From: CAVQBP01 sp964448105
Lineage (GTDB): Bacteria; Bacteroidota; Ignavibacteria; Ignavibacteriales; Ignavibacteriaceae
Direction: 5' to 3'
NCBI GenBank assembly: GCA_964448105.1
Contig: CAYUVK010000001.1
Location: 1-64,000 of the forward strand
DNA length: 64,000 nucleotides
Positions 17,858 through 26,099 of the stretch are shown here, piece by piece. The position numbers and the translations under genes are program-made. The first letter of the stretch is position 1, and every line of letters begins with the position of its first letter. The notes below the pieces were generated by a model, which saw nothing but the letters and a program-made list of their open reading frames with translations, was not told where the DNA came from and made no database searches.

Positions 17858-19294
17858 CTAGTTTTCGACTACGACAACAGCTTTATCACGATCAGGATGA
17901 GCAGCATCTCCTTTGAAACCTTCATTTTTCAGGTCGGTGACATCATGTGCTTGAATGGCATTGGTAAAATAATCAGGAACATTGTTGCCCCAGCTTACAC
18001 TGCAATCCTTGAGCACTACTTGATCGCTGAAACGAACATAAATTCCGGGATTGTCATGCGGTTCAATGTCTTCATAGACCTTTGTCGGACGATTGTCAAA
18101 AAGATTGCCCGGATAGTTTGTCCACCGGTTCAGGGTAACGTTCACATTTTGAAAACGGACATTGCTGATCCGACTTTCTTTGGTGCCGTTGATCCGTACG
18201 CTGTTCTCGGCTGTTCCGGTAACATTTTCGACTTGAATATTATGAATGCTTCCAATTTTGGTTTCCGGTGTTCTGGAAATCGCCGTAAAGGAAATAGCTT
18301 CTCCCCGTCCCCACCAGGGTGCAGAATGGTAACGCGACTTAAACGTGATATCCCGAAATACAATGTTGTACACATCGCCTTCATCCCGAAGCTGAATGGT
18401 TAAACCCCGACAACTTGTTTTGATTTTACAGCGTTCGAATGTTACTTTGTAAATATCCTGAGTGGTTTCGGTACCAATCTTCACTCCCGAATCCTGCGTT
18501 TCCAATACGCAGTCGTGTACATTGATGTTAGCTGCGGGGCCATAATCTTTTGTCTGCCGGGTTGCTTTCACCACGATAGCATCATCACCACAACTGATCT
18601 CACAATTTCGTATTTCTACATTCCGGCAATGATCCGGGTCGATGCCATCACAATTGGGTACATCCAGATTATTGTGAATTTTGATGCCGTCTACCAAAAC
18701 ATTCTCACAGCCCAACATGTGCAAACTCCACAGAGGCGCCTTGTTGATAGTGATATTCAACACCTTCAAATCAGTGCATTTGGTCAGGATGAATAACCTG
18801 GGGCGCCATTCTTTAGGTATCCACCACTCTTTAGGCTTGTCGTAATGCGACATAAACTCCAACGCCCTGCCATTGATACTCCCGGTTCCGGAAATGGTTA
18901 GCTCATTGGCTCCGTTGGCAATAACAGCAGCTTCTCCGGAGTAATCTTCCTGATTGGTGCTGACCAATAATTCAGCATCGCCCTGCAAATGAAAATCAAT
19001 GCCGCTTTTGAGTACCAATGTTCCAATCAAATGCCGGTGACCGGCAGGTACCACAACCTGTGCCCCATTGCCCGTTTTGGCAGCTTCATCTATAGCTTTT
19101 TGAATGGCATCGGTATCCAGTGTTTTACCGTCGCCAACAGCTCCATATTGCAGTACATTGAAAACAGGAACCGGGGATTGGTTGTCCTGCCCCGTTGAAA
19201 AGGATGGGATAAAAAGAAGTAGGATAAACAAGAAGATAATATGGTGTTTGATTCCCGCAGTATTGGAATTAGATATTTCTGTTGTTCTACACAT
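17858..19294 (-). CDS. GH28 polygalacturonase / rhamnogalacturonan hydrolase
   Basis: Secreted inverting hydrolase of the right-handed beta-helix family GH28, acting on galacturonate linkages of pectin. The signal anchor lies at about residues 17-35. The N-terminal FNVLQYGAVGDGKTLDTDAIQKAID is the classic GH28 entry. The catalytic region shows NCDGIDPDHC (N214, D216), SCGDDAIVVK (D237, D238) and SGVKIGTE. The usual GHG triplet is not seen in that form, as in many exo-acting and rhamnogalacturonan-specific members. At 478 aa it is of family size. Substrate (homogalacturonan or RG-I) cannot be decided; the neighbours favour RG-I. Confidence 0.88.
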   Translation of the reverse strand: MCRTTEISNSNTAGIKHHIIFLFILLLFIPSFSTGQDNQSPVPVFNVLQYGAVGDGKTLDTDAIQKAIDEAAKTGNGAQVVVPAGHRHLIGTLVLKSGIDFHLQGDAELLVSTNQEDYSGEAAVIANGANELTISGTGSINGRALEFMSHYDKPKEWWIPKEWRPRLFILTKCTDLKVLNITINKAPLWSLHMLGCENVLVDGIKIHNNLDVPNCDGIDPDHCRNVEIRNCEISCGDDAIVVKATRQTKDYGPAANINVHDCVLETQDSGVKIGTETTQDIYKVTFERCKIKTSCRGLTIQLRDEGDVYNIVFRDITFKSRYHSAPWWGRGEAISFTAISRTPETKIGSIHNIQVENVTGTAENSVRINGTKESRISNVRFQNVNVTLNRWTNYPGNLFDNRPTKVYEDIEPHDNPGIYVRFSDQVVLKDCSVSWGNNVPDYFTNAIQAHDVTDLKNEGFKGDAAHPDRDKAVVVVEN

Positions 19295-19417
19295 ATTTTA
19301 TTCTTTTCCGAAAGTTTTAAATTCTTGATTATACAATTATCATCTCATTTTATTCATGAAATTAAGGGCAACATATCTATGTCTTTAATCCATGCCTCTT
19401 CTTTTGAAACTTCCCAT

Positions 19418-20149
19418 TTATTTCAATCGATACACTTTAAAATCATCCATTTCTTGATGCGACTTCACAGTTCGAAAACCGAAATAACCTTCGGTCAACG
19501 GCTCATCATCTGTAAACGAAAAATATTGATCACCATCCACGAAAACCTTTGTCGTTCCATTGTAAACAACGAGTTGAATTAAGTATGTTTTGTTCGGTTT
19601 AAGCAAATGGTCCTTATCCTGAAAATCAAACAAAAGTGTGCGTTCCCCATCGCCCAGATATTTTCGGAAACGGGTGGTACTGTTGCTATTACCGCCAATG
19701 CCTGCATAATAAAGCCGCAGTGAATCATATTCCGAAAAAGTTCCGCTACGTGTAAACACGTTCTCTTGCCGTGGATCGGTTGCCATCCAAAATTGGTTGA
19801 GGTCTGATAAGCGGTCATTTTGCCCGTAGTTCATAATCACTTTTCGATGGTACTCAATCAAGACGTTTCCCGACAGCTTTTTATTGAACCAAACAGTTGC
19901 ACCATGATCGACATTAATGACTAATTTACCATTTTTAGTTCCAACTTCTGAATTGGGTGAGTCGGGCGTTTCCACTACCCAATTTTTTATACCATGATCA
20001 AAATTATCCCGGTAAAGCAGTTGGTCTTTTGTATACTGCTCAATGGAGCTTGTATCTGCGGTGCTTTGAGCATGTATCGTGCTCTTAAATCCCTTAGCAA
20101 ACGAAAAGCAAAAGATGATCGTAAACATAACGTAATTTATTTGTTTCAT
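19418..20149 (-). CDS. Secreted jelly-roll protein, DUF6250-like
   Basis: 243 aa with a signal peptide ending near IHAQ. The rest is a single beta-sandwich of LamG/concanavalin type (LLYRDNFDHGIKNWVVE, GKLVINVDHGATVWFNKKLSGNVLIEY, TYLIQLVVYNGTTKVFVDG, LTEGYFGFRTVKSHQEMDDFKVYRL). This pattern resembles DUF6250 proteins often encoded in pectin loci. It lies 15 bases downstream of the DUF4861 gene, so the two are co-transcribed. No function is established; carbohydrate binding or lyase activity on RG-I oligomers are both possible. Confidence 0.65.
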   Translation of the reverse strand: MKQINYVMFTIIFCFSFAKGFKSTIHAQSTADTSSIEQYTKDQLLYRDNFDHGIKNWVVETPDSPNSEVGTKNGKLVINVDHGATVWFNKKLSGNVLIEYHRKVIMNYGQNDRLSDLNQFWMATDPRQENVFTRSGTFSEYDSLRLYYAGIGGNSNSTTRFRKYLGDGERTLLFDFQDKDHLLKPNKTYLIQLVVYNGTTKVFVDGDQYFSFTDDEPLTEGYFGFRTVKSHQEMDDFKVYRLK

Positions 20150-20164
20150 AAATTTATCGTCTTT

Positions 20165-21466
20165 TTATTTGATAGTCACTTCTACTTTTGCCGAAAGCTG
20201 TTTTACCAAATTTTCTACATAGCTTCTGAAAAAGTCAGGGTCTTTGAAACGTTCGTCGCTCATTTCCCACCCTGCAGCTGCATAGTAGGTAATAGGTTTG
20301 TCATTTTCAACTTTCAGTTTAGCCAAAAAGGAATTGCTAAGCTGACCGGTTTTAGGAGCCTCCGTATAACCAAGATACAGATTACGTGGAACGATCAATG
20401 CCAAACCAAGCCACCATTGACGATCATATGTTTGCATGTCATGGGTCAGCAACGCCTGCCATTGATCATTCACGGCAATTTCTTGCAGCGGATTTTGATT
20501 ATTACTGTTAACCAGGCCGATAATCAGATCTTCATCGCCCTTTAATCCGGAAAACTGTACTATATTCTGGTAAGCATACATACCGGGCCAGATGCTTGTG
20601 GTTTCATCCACCTGGTAAATTCGATTTTCATCCGGATGCCAGTTTTCGTAATGATAACTTAAAACTGATTTTACCGGACCTTCTGCCATAATCCGGAAAG
20701 TGGTTTTCTCAACATTATTGACCGAATCATCAACCGTAACTCCCAGGTGCAGCAACTTGTCGCCAGCCATCAAACCATAACCACCAATTCCTACCGAGTT
20801 GCCGACTGACAGGATATCTCGCCCCCAATCCGCCATAACATGATAGTTATCTTCAACGGCACCTTGCGCATTTACACCCACGTTTTCAGGAGACATAAAT
20901 GAGGCTATTTTCCCAAACAAATCTTTAGCATTGCGGCCATCCAGATAATGGCGGAAACCAATTTTATCATTTTCCCATGATGGGCCATCGGTTTGGTAGC
21001 GTTGAAAGCCGATGCTCTTTGGCAGGTCCCCGGCATTCAAAGTCTCGCTGACAGCAGGTTCAACCGGATTATCGGCAGAACTGCGCCTTCCAAAACGGGC
21101 ACTTGTACGCACCACGTATCCGGGTGTTTTATCTAGCCATTGCAAAGTATAGCTTTCTGTTCCATTAGACGGTAAATCAACTACGAAGAACAATTCATCC
21201 CATTTATTATCTCCATCCAGATCATTTAACTGAGAAGCAATTGTATCACCCCCGGTAGAGATAATCAACGGGTAATAGTTACCGGTCTCAGGACTCGTAA
21301 TTTGTGATCGTTTGATAGAAATAGCCTTATCAGTTAAGGTAATCGTTGAGCTGTTTGAGAGAGCAATCTCTGTCTTTTTGGGTGCTGTTCGGCATTGGCT
21401 TAAAAGAAAGATTAAAAGCAGGGCATTGCCCGCATTTAACACGAAATATTGTTTTATTTTGCTCAT
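20165..21466 (-). CDS. DUF4861 family lipoprotein
   Basis: 433 aa with a lipobox LLSQC (Cys at residue 25), hence probably an anchored lipoprotein. The body is a beta-rich fold matching DUF4861, including GWEMSDERF near the C-terminus, the QRYQTDGPSWENDKIGFRHYLDGRNAKDLFG stretch and the SIWPGMYAYQNIVQFSGL strand. Members are commonly found next to GH88/GH105 and pectate lyase genes; no activity is known to me. It lies 27 bases downstream of PL26 and just ahead of the DUF6250-like gene. Confidence 0.75.
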   Translation of the reverse strand: MSKIKQYFVLNAGNALLLIFLLSQCRTAPKKTEIALSNSSTITLTDKAISIKRSQITSPETGNYYPLIISTGGDTIASQLNDLDGDNKWDELFFVVDLPSNGTESYTLQWLDKTPGYVVRTSARFGRRSSADNPVEPAVSETLNAGDLPKSIGFQRYQTDGPSWENDKIGFRHYLDGRNAKDLFGKIASFMSPENVGVNAQGAVEDNYHVMADWGRDILSVGNSVGIGGYGLMAGDKLLHLGVTVDDSVNNVEKTTFRIMAEGPVKSVLSYHYENWHPDENRIYQVDETTSIWPGMYAYQNIVQFSGLKGDEDLIIGLVNSNNQNPLQEIAVNDQWQALLTHDMQTYDRQWWLGLALIVPRNLYLGYTEAPKTGQLSNSFLAKLKVENDKPITYYAAAGWEMSDERFKDPDFFRSYVENLVKQLSAKVEVTIK

Positions 21467-21493
21467 CTTATTCCTTTGTTTGGATGCTTTAAT

Positions 21494-24259
21494 TTATTTT
21501 TCATTTTGTATCCTCGGGTTGTCTTCAGGAAGCTGATCTCCAACCAACTGAAGCAATTCAATGGCATTCAGACACCACTGTGCTGTATTGTTGGTAGAAA
21601 CTCTTTGCACTTCATACACCGGCTGCAAGCTTTGAATTCCTTCAAACTTTTGCATATTGAAATCTGTATGATAGCGTCTGGCTCCGGCGTTAAAAAACTC
21701 ATCCCAGGCTCTTGCTGCATAAGCTTTATCGCCAGTCACTTTAGCGTAGTAGGCAGGAAGGCGGGCATACCATGAACCGGGATTCCCCAATTCCACAGCT
21801 TTGCCAAATTCTTTTTTAATTTCTTCTTTAGGAGCTGCGTATAATTTGCTGAACTGCATCCACAGTTTGTCCCATTTTTTATCTTGTAGAAGATGGCTCA
21901 ATTCAAAAGCAACTTCCGGTCCCCCCATCAAAACAGATAAGTGAGTAGAACCAATATCATTTTCATCGAGACGATACAACTTGTAAGTTTCCGGATCGTA
22001 TCCAAAGGCACCGTCTTTACCGGAGAAGAAACCATAGGGCATTTTATAAAAACTGTTAACACCGGCCATGATCCGGTCGCGGTAGCGTGTATCGCCGGTA
22101 CGTTCCCATTCAGTCATCCAATTGCCGACCAACGCCAGCCAATCCGGACCGACACGAATGTGCGTTGGGTATTTGCTTTTTTCCAAGATTAAACGAAGCG
22201 GGTCAAACTTACCTATTGCCTCATTGGAAGCATCCGCAGAAGCGCGCATCAAATCCCCGGTGCGTTCATCCGTAGTCAAATAATAATAGAAACGACCCAA
22301 AGCAGCCTGCGAAATACGAACTTCTTTGGCGCCGCCGCCCCAATGAATAACATTATGACGTGAGCCCAATCCTTTAAAACGTCCCAGATGATATACGTCT
22401 ACTTCACCGGTGTGACGTGTCATCGCCTCAGCCATGCGGAAAATATCCTCGTTGCCGGATCGCAAATAACTATACCACAACCACATGTTGGGCATTAATT
22501 CTGTGTTGTCCCAGGCAAAACCTCCCATGTCATATTTCCATGTGTGCCTGTCCTGATCGTAACTATGTCGTATATCTCCATAATTCCAGAAGCCGTACCA
22601 ATGCCGTTGTTCCACTTCCAATTGATAATATTTAAAAGCTTTGTTGAGTTGATCTTCTATCCAGCGTTTCCCTTTCGTGCTTTGGTCGGGCAGGCTCCAA
22701 GCACCAAAAACCGGAATGCTGTGAATGTATTCGGGAGAAGCAGTAAGTAAAGGCGGTTGATTTCCCTGCTGCACTATTTCATTTAAAGTTTCATAAGACG
22801 GCACTTTGGTCGAGGCGTACACCATGATTTCGGATGTGCGCCCTACTCCTGTTGCTGTGCTGAATCCCGGTTGAACATCTTCATAACTGGCAATGAGACC
22901 ATGTCCCCAGGCAAGAGTATCGTAATGTCGCATGTCCATCGCTTCGGCTTCCGGCGACCAAAGCCATGCTTTAAGTTGTGTAGTATCGGTTTTTACGTTG
23001 CGGATTTCCAACGCCGATGGAAACGATTGCCAGAAATTACGGACACATATCGCCAATCCGCCCGACACATCACCAACAAAAGCCATTCCCCCGGAACGTT
23101 TGCCGTAACCGGCATCAACCCATGTGCTTTCATCATTCGTTCTTTTTTGCACACGGAATCCATCGGCATTCAATTGTTCCAGTTTGAAATCGTTCCAGGA
23201 TGCCCAGTGGTCAATTAGGAATTGTTGTTGCTCAGAGAAAGTTTCGCGCTCGGCAATGCGTTCACCTGTAAGCTGTCTCGAATACAAATCTTGTCTAAAA
23301 TCAAGTGGTCTCCGTCCGTTGAGCGGTTCGCATGGTTCATCCCACAACCCACCGTTTTCTCCTGAAAAACGAATGTGCCTATTATACAACTGCTCATCCA
23401 AAGGAATATCAAAAACCAATCCCAAACCACGGATAAAATCCTTTTGCTGATCGCCGTCATAAATAATAGTATACACCATGCGGACCGATTGTTGTCCAGC
23501 GTAAAAATAAAGCCGGACAATGAACGGCAGCCAACTCCGGTTCCCCGATTCCGACACATGCTTGCCTTCAATTTTAATCACTGCCCTGACCGGACCATTT
23601 TGCTCGATCGTCACCTTATCTATATTACCAATAAATTTTTCTTTAGAGGGCTGGGTACCAACTTCCCGGCTTGGACCATTCTGCAGAATACAAACCAACC
23701 TTCCGCCTGTAGAAATCTCCATTCCGCCCATTTTAATGAAACGAATGAGTTGTTCACCATGCTTGGGAATGTCGCATTGCAAAACACCGGTATTCACCTG
23801 CACATCATCACCGGTTTCAATTAATTCAACCTTTGTTTTTATCGTATCATCGTTAACTGTTTTTACAGGTTCAAGTTGAAAAGTCGTTCCGGAATTAGCA
23901 TCGACCACAGTGCTTAAGCCTACCCATTTTAAAGAACCATCGGGCCAATAAGCCAATGGCCATGATTGTATCGGTATAACCTGCCCCTGATCGTTTTTCA
24001 ATGAAAAACTAGTTGACGGATCAATCCTGCCTGCCGGACAGGCAAGCTTTCCTTCCGGCAGCGGCACACCCCAACTCACTCCTGCAGACAGTGCCGGCGG
24101 ATTTCCACCAAGCCAGGATAATTTAATCGGACCGACGTTCTGGGCAAAAACCGAATTCTGTACAATACCGAAAATGATCAATACCCATCTCAAAGCAATC
24201 AACCGATTTTTTATTTCATATTGAAAATGATGTGATGGTTTTTCTGTTTTTCTCTTCAT
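21494..24259 (-). CDS. PL26 exo-rhamnogalacturonan lyase (PcRGLX/YetA-like)
   Basis: First gene of the leftward pectin operon. It matches the PcRGLX/YetA architecture: an N-terminal RIFT barrel (IKLSWLGGNPPALSAGVSWGVPLPEGKL), a middle (alpha/alpha) barrel (NYGDIRHSYDQDRHTWKYDMGGFAWDNTELMPNMWLWYSYLRSG; RHNVIHWGGGAKEVRISQAALG), and a C-terminal domain. Such enzymes release unsaturated disaccharides from RG-I ends. The frame is open from a GTG at 24274, but the ATG at 24259 matches the start of the truncated copy and has AGGTGGG upstream, giving 921 aa. The signal peptide (NRLIALRWVLIIFGIVQNSVFA) is preceded by an unusually long basic n-region shared with the GH105 at 9008. Confidence 0.85.
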   Translation of the reverse strand: MKRKTEKPSHHFQYEIKNRLIALRWVLIIFGIVQNSVFAQNVGPIKLSWLGGNPPALSAGVSWGVPLPEGKLACPAGRIDPSTSFSLKNDQGQVIPIQSWPLAYWPDGSLKWVGLSTVVDANSGTTFQLEPVKTVNDDTIKTKVELIETGDDVQVNTGVLQCDIPKHGEQLIRFIKMGGMEISTGGRLVCILQNGPSREVGTQPSKEKFIGNIDKVTIEQNGPVRAVIKIEGKHVSESGNRSWLPFIVRLYFYAGQQSVRMVYTIIYDGDQQKDFIRGLGLVFDIPLDEQLYNRHIRFSGENGGLWDEPCEPLNGRRPLDFRQDLYSRQLTGERIAERETFSEQQQFLIDHWASWNDFKLEQLNADGFRVQKRTNDESTWVDAGYGKRSGGMAFVGDVSGGLAICVRNFWQSFPSALEIRNVKTDTTQLKAWLWSPEAEAMDMRHYDTLAWGHGLIASYEDVQPGFSTATGVGRTSEIMVYASTKVPSYETLNEIVQQGNQPPLLTASPEYIHSIPVFGAWSLPDQSTKGKRWIEDQLNKAFKYYQLEVEQRHWYGFWNYGDIRHSYDQDRHTWKYDMGGFAWDNTELMPNMWLWYSYLRSGNEDIFRMAEAMTRHTGEVDVYHLGRFKGLGSRHNVIHWGGGAKEVRISQAALGRFYYYLTTDERTGDLMRASADASNEAIGKFDPLRLILEKSKYPTHIRVGPDWLALVGNWMTEWERTGDTRYRDRIMAGVNSFYKMPYGFFSGKDGAFGYDPETYKLYRLDENDIGSTHLSVLMGGPEVAFELSHLLQDKKWDKLWMQFSKLYAAPKEEIKKEFGKAVELGNPGSWYARLPAYYAKVTGDKAYAARAWDEFFNAGARRYHTDFNMQKFEGIQSLQPVYEVQRVSTNNTAQWCLNAIELLQLVGDQLPEDNPRIQNEK

Positions 24260-24300
24260 AAATATCTGTCCCACCTATTTTAAAGGCCTCTTTTAAAAGA

Positions 24301-24320
24301 CTCACACGAAAGGGGACTAA
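24301..24320 (-). promoter_or_regulatory. Conserved upstream box of the PL26 gene
   Basis: The minus strand reads TTAGTCCCCTTTCGTGTGAG, 41 bases before the PL26 ATG, and matches the box at 10596-10615 in sequence and position. Probable control element of the leftward pectin operon; whether it is a sigma-factor site or a repressor site cannot be told. Confidence 0.4.
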
Positions 24321-24632
24321 CGACAAAAATCAACTTCGCCCCCTCAATTACACTTAATGGTTTTACAGAATTTTTATGCATAGATTTGAATTAGATAAGA
24401 ACAGTTGTCAATATTTTTTGAGTATTACTTTAACTTATATTAAAAAAAAATAATTTCCAATAAATTCTTAAAAAAGTAGAAATTTTCAAAAGAACTTCTT
24501 TTGTAAGTAGATAGTCGTAAGAATAAATTAAATAAATCTGTAAGTTAGGGAAAGTGCTTTTTGAAGCTCAAAAAGAAAATAAAAAGTTTAAAGAATCAGA
24601 GATCTATCGACAAATTAATTGGGGAGTCTACA

Positions 24633-24815
24633 TAAAAAAGCTCATATTTATTTTGGTTTTATTTAGCTGCTATGCCATAGCAAAGGGACCTATTCAAATG
24701 GGGATGGAATCTTTATGTTAACTGATAATGGGAATCACTGGCAGCAAACAAAGATAACTTACGGTGTTAGAACCCGGAAAAACATAAATAGGTATATGCG
24801 AAGCTCATTTCTTTG
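24633..24815 (+). pseudogene. Decayed BNR/YCF48-type secreted protein fragment
   Basis: One frame reads a signal-peptide-like stretch (KKLIFILVLFSCYAIAKGP, with ATA where an ATG would be expected). After a frame change the sequence reads SNGDGIFMLTDNGNHWQQ, the typical blade motif of BNR/YCF48-like propellers in T9SS-rich bacteria. The frame ends soon after. The combination of a start-less signal peptide, a frameshift and an isolated motif suggests a relic of a two-component-sensor or sialidase-like propeller gene. Confidence 0.5.
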
Positions 24816-24871
24816 ATAGTTTCAATAATTTGTTCAATATCTTAACTATATTAACTATGTTTTTATAAACC

Positions 24872-25675
24872 TTAAAAATCTTCAACAACAATCGTTCTTA
24901 CACCCAAATTATTAAGGTTTCTTAATTCATTTTTGGGGATATTGGAATCTGTAACTAAAATATCAACCGTATCCATAGGTGCAATTATGGAAAAACTTCT
25001 TTTTAAAAATTTACTTGAATCTGTTACTACTATTACTTCTTTAGACATTTTTATCATAAGCTTATTCAAGTACGCATCTTCAATATGGGTAGTAAATAAG
25101 CCGTAATTAGTATCAATGCCATTGACTCCTAAAAAGACCTTATCACAGAATAAATCTTTTAAAGTTTCTTCTGCAATAGGCCCTGTAAATGACATCGAAG
25201 ATTGTCTTAAACTACCTCCAAGAGTGATTACTTTTATATTTGGATATTGAACTAATTCATAGGCTATATATATACCATTGGTTATTATTGTTAAATCATT
25301 CAAATGGGTTAAATTCCGAGCTAACTCTAGAGTTGTTGTACCTGAGTCTAATATTATAGTATCTTTCTCATTAACTAGTTTAGCGGCCTCTTTAGCTATT
25401 GCCTGTTTTTGTTTTAAGAAATGCGCTGTCTCTTTTGTAAATTGATAATCAAACCTAACCCTTTGAGTTTGAATTCCTCCTCCCCGTGTCCTTATCAATA
25501 GTTGCTTTTCTTCTAACTTATCCAAATCGTTTCGGATGGTAACTTCACTTACTTTCAAAATTTTTGTTAGTTCACTGATACGGACCTTTCCTTGCTTTTC
25601 TAATAACTTAATTATTTCAGCTCGTCTTTCAAGTGTAACTTTTCCATCAGCAGAATGAATATCTAAAGGTTTCAT
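24872..25675 (-). CDS. DeoR/AgaR-family transcriptional repressor 1
   Basis: 267 aa. An N-terminal DeoR helix-turn-helix (about 18-72: RRAEIIKLLEKQGKVRISELTKILKVSEVTIRNDLDKLEEKQLLIRTRGG) is followed by a DeoRC sugar-phosphate sensor domain with DSGTTTLELARNL, TLGGSLR, and DKVFLGVNGID. The GVNGID and HIEDAYLNKLMI stretches are typical of the AgaR-like branch that responds to phosphorylated (amino)sugars. It is transcribed away from the GH36 gene at 26100, a usual arrangement for local control. The paralogue at 50572 is clearly homologous over its full length. No SD is visible before the ATG. Confidence 0.9.
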   Translation of the reverse strand: MKPLDIHSADGKVTLERRAEIIKLLEKQGKVRISELTKILKVSEVTIRNDLDKLEEKQLLIRTRGGGIQTQRVRFDYQFTKETAHFLKQKQAIAKEAAKLVNEKDTIILDSGTTTLELARNLTHLNDLTIITNGIYIAYELVQYPNIKVITLGGSLRQSSMSFTGPIAEETLKDLFCDKVFLGVNGIDTNYGLFTTHIEDAYLNKLMIKMSKEVIVVTDSSKFLKRSFSIIAPMDTVDILVTDSNIPKNELRNLNNLGVRTIVVEDF

Positions 25676-26099
25676 AACTTAATTTTTAATATATGAGAAA
25701 ATATATGTAAAAGCGGAAGAAATTGCAAATACGATAAATTCGATTATAAAAATAGGATTAATAAAATAGAAACTAACTCAAATAGTACCATTCTTTACTT
25801 TGTTTTTCTTTGTATTTAAATATTATTAGTAAGAAATACAAAATATATTGACAATGTTTCCAAATTAAATTATATTATTTTCACAAGATAAACAAAATGT
25901 TTAGGTAGAAAATAAATACTAAATGGCTTTTTGATACAACACATAGTTTAATATATAAGCTAAAACCAATTCTTCTATGGTTGAATTTCTATTATTTAAA
26001 TCATGCATTATTTCAAAGACAGCAAAAATTGGTGTAGCATTAAATCTAACACACAATATCTCTTAATAATTATGACCATTTAAATTAAAAGAATATAAA
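25676..26099. other. Divergent control region between repressor 1 and GH36
   Basis: 424 AT-rich bases with no gene. It contains the promoter listed at 25848-25876 and, just upstream, a pyrimidine-rich run of CTTTR units (about 25793-25812) that recalls AgaR-type operators. About 220 bases separate the predicted transcription start from the GH36 ATG; no riboswitch fold is recognised. Confidence 0.5.
25848..25876 (+). promoter_or_regulatory. Promoter upstream of GH36 gene
   Basis: TTGACA at 25848-25853, a 17-base spacer, and TATATT at 25871-25876. The same arrangement, with related spacer sequence (AAATTAAAT against AAATTAAA), occurs at 28232-28260 and 51495-51523, which raises confidence well above that of a single chance match. 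Confidence 0.6.

Larger units (their letters stand above)
24260..24871. other. Intergenic region between PL26 operon and repressor gene
   Basis: About 610 bases marking the change from the pectin block to the more AT-rich block 2. It should hold the promoter of the leftward pectin operon. On the minus strand a TTGACA is seen at 24406-24411, but no good -10 follows at 16-18 bases. The conserved box at 24301-24320 and a decayed coding fragment around 24633-24815 are listed separately. Confidence 0.6.

Noticed and set aside
17897..18403. 168-codon open frame opposite the GH28 gene
   Set aside because: It is antisense to a gene with full family motifs, and lacks an SD and any recognisable domain.
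19994..20545. 183-codon open frame spanning the DUF6250-like/DUF4861 junction on the opposite strand
   Set aside because: Crosses two genes of an operon in antisense and has no domain-like pattern.
23375..23879. Long open frames opposite the PL26 gene
   Set aside because: Antisense shadows of a clear coding sequence.
24406..24411. TTGACA on the minus strand upstream of PL26
   Set aside because: No acceptable -10 at 16-18 bases, unlike the three block 2 promoters.
24554..24722. Open frame from a GTG giving about 55 residues
   Set aside because: It has a run-on N-terminus without a recognisable domain, includes the decayed signal peptide, and ends just where the real motif continues in another frame; treated as part of a relic.
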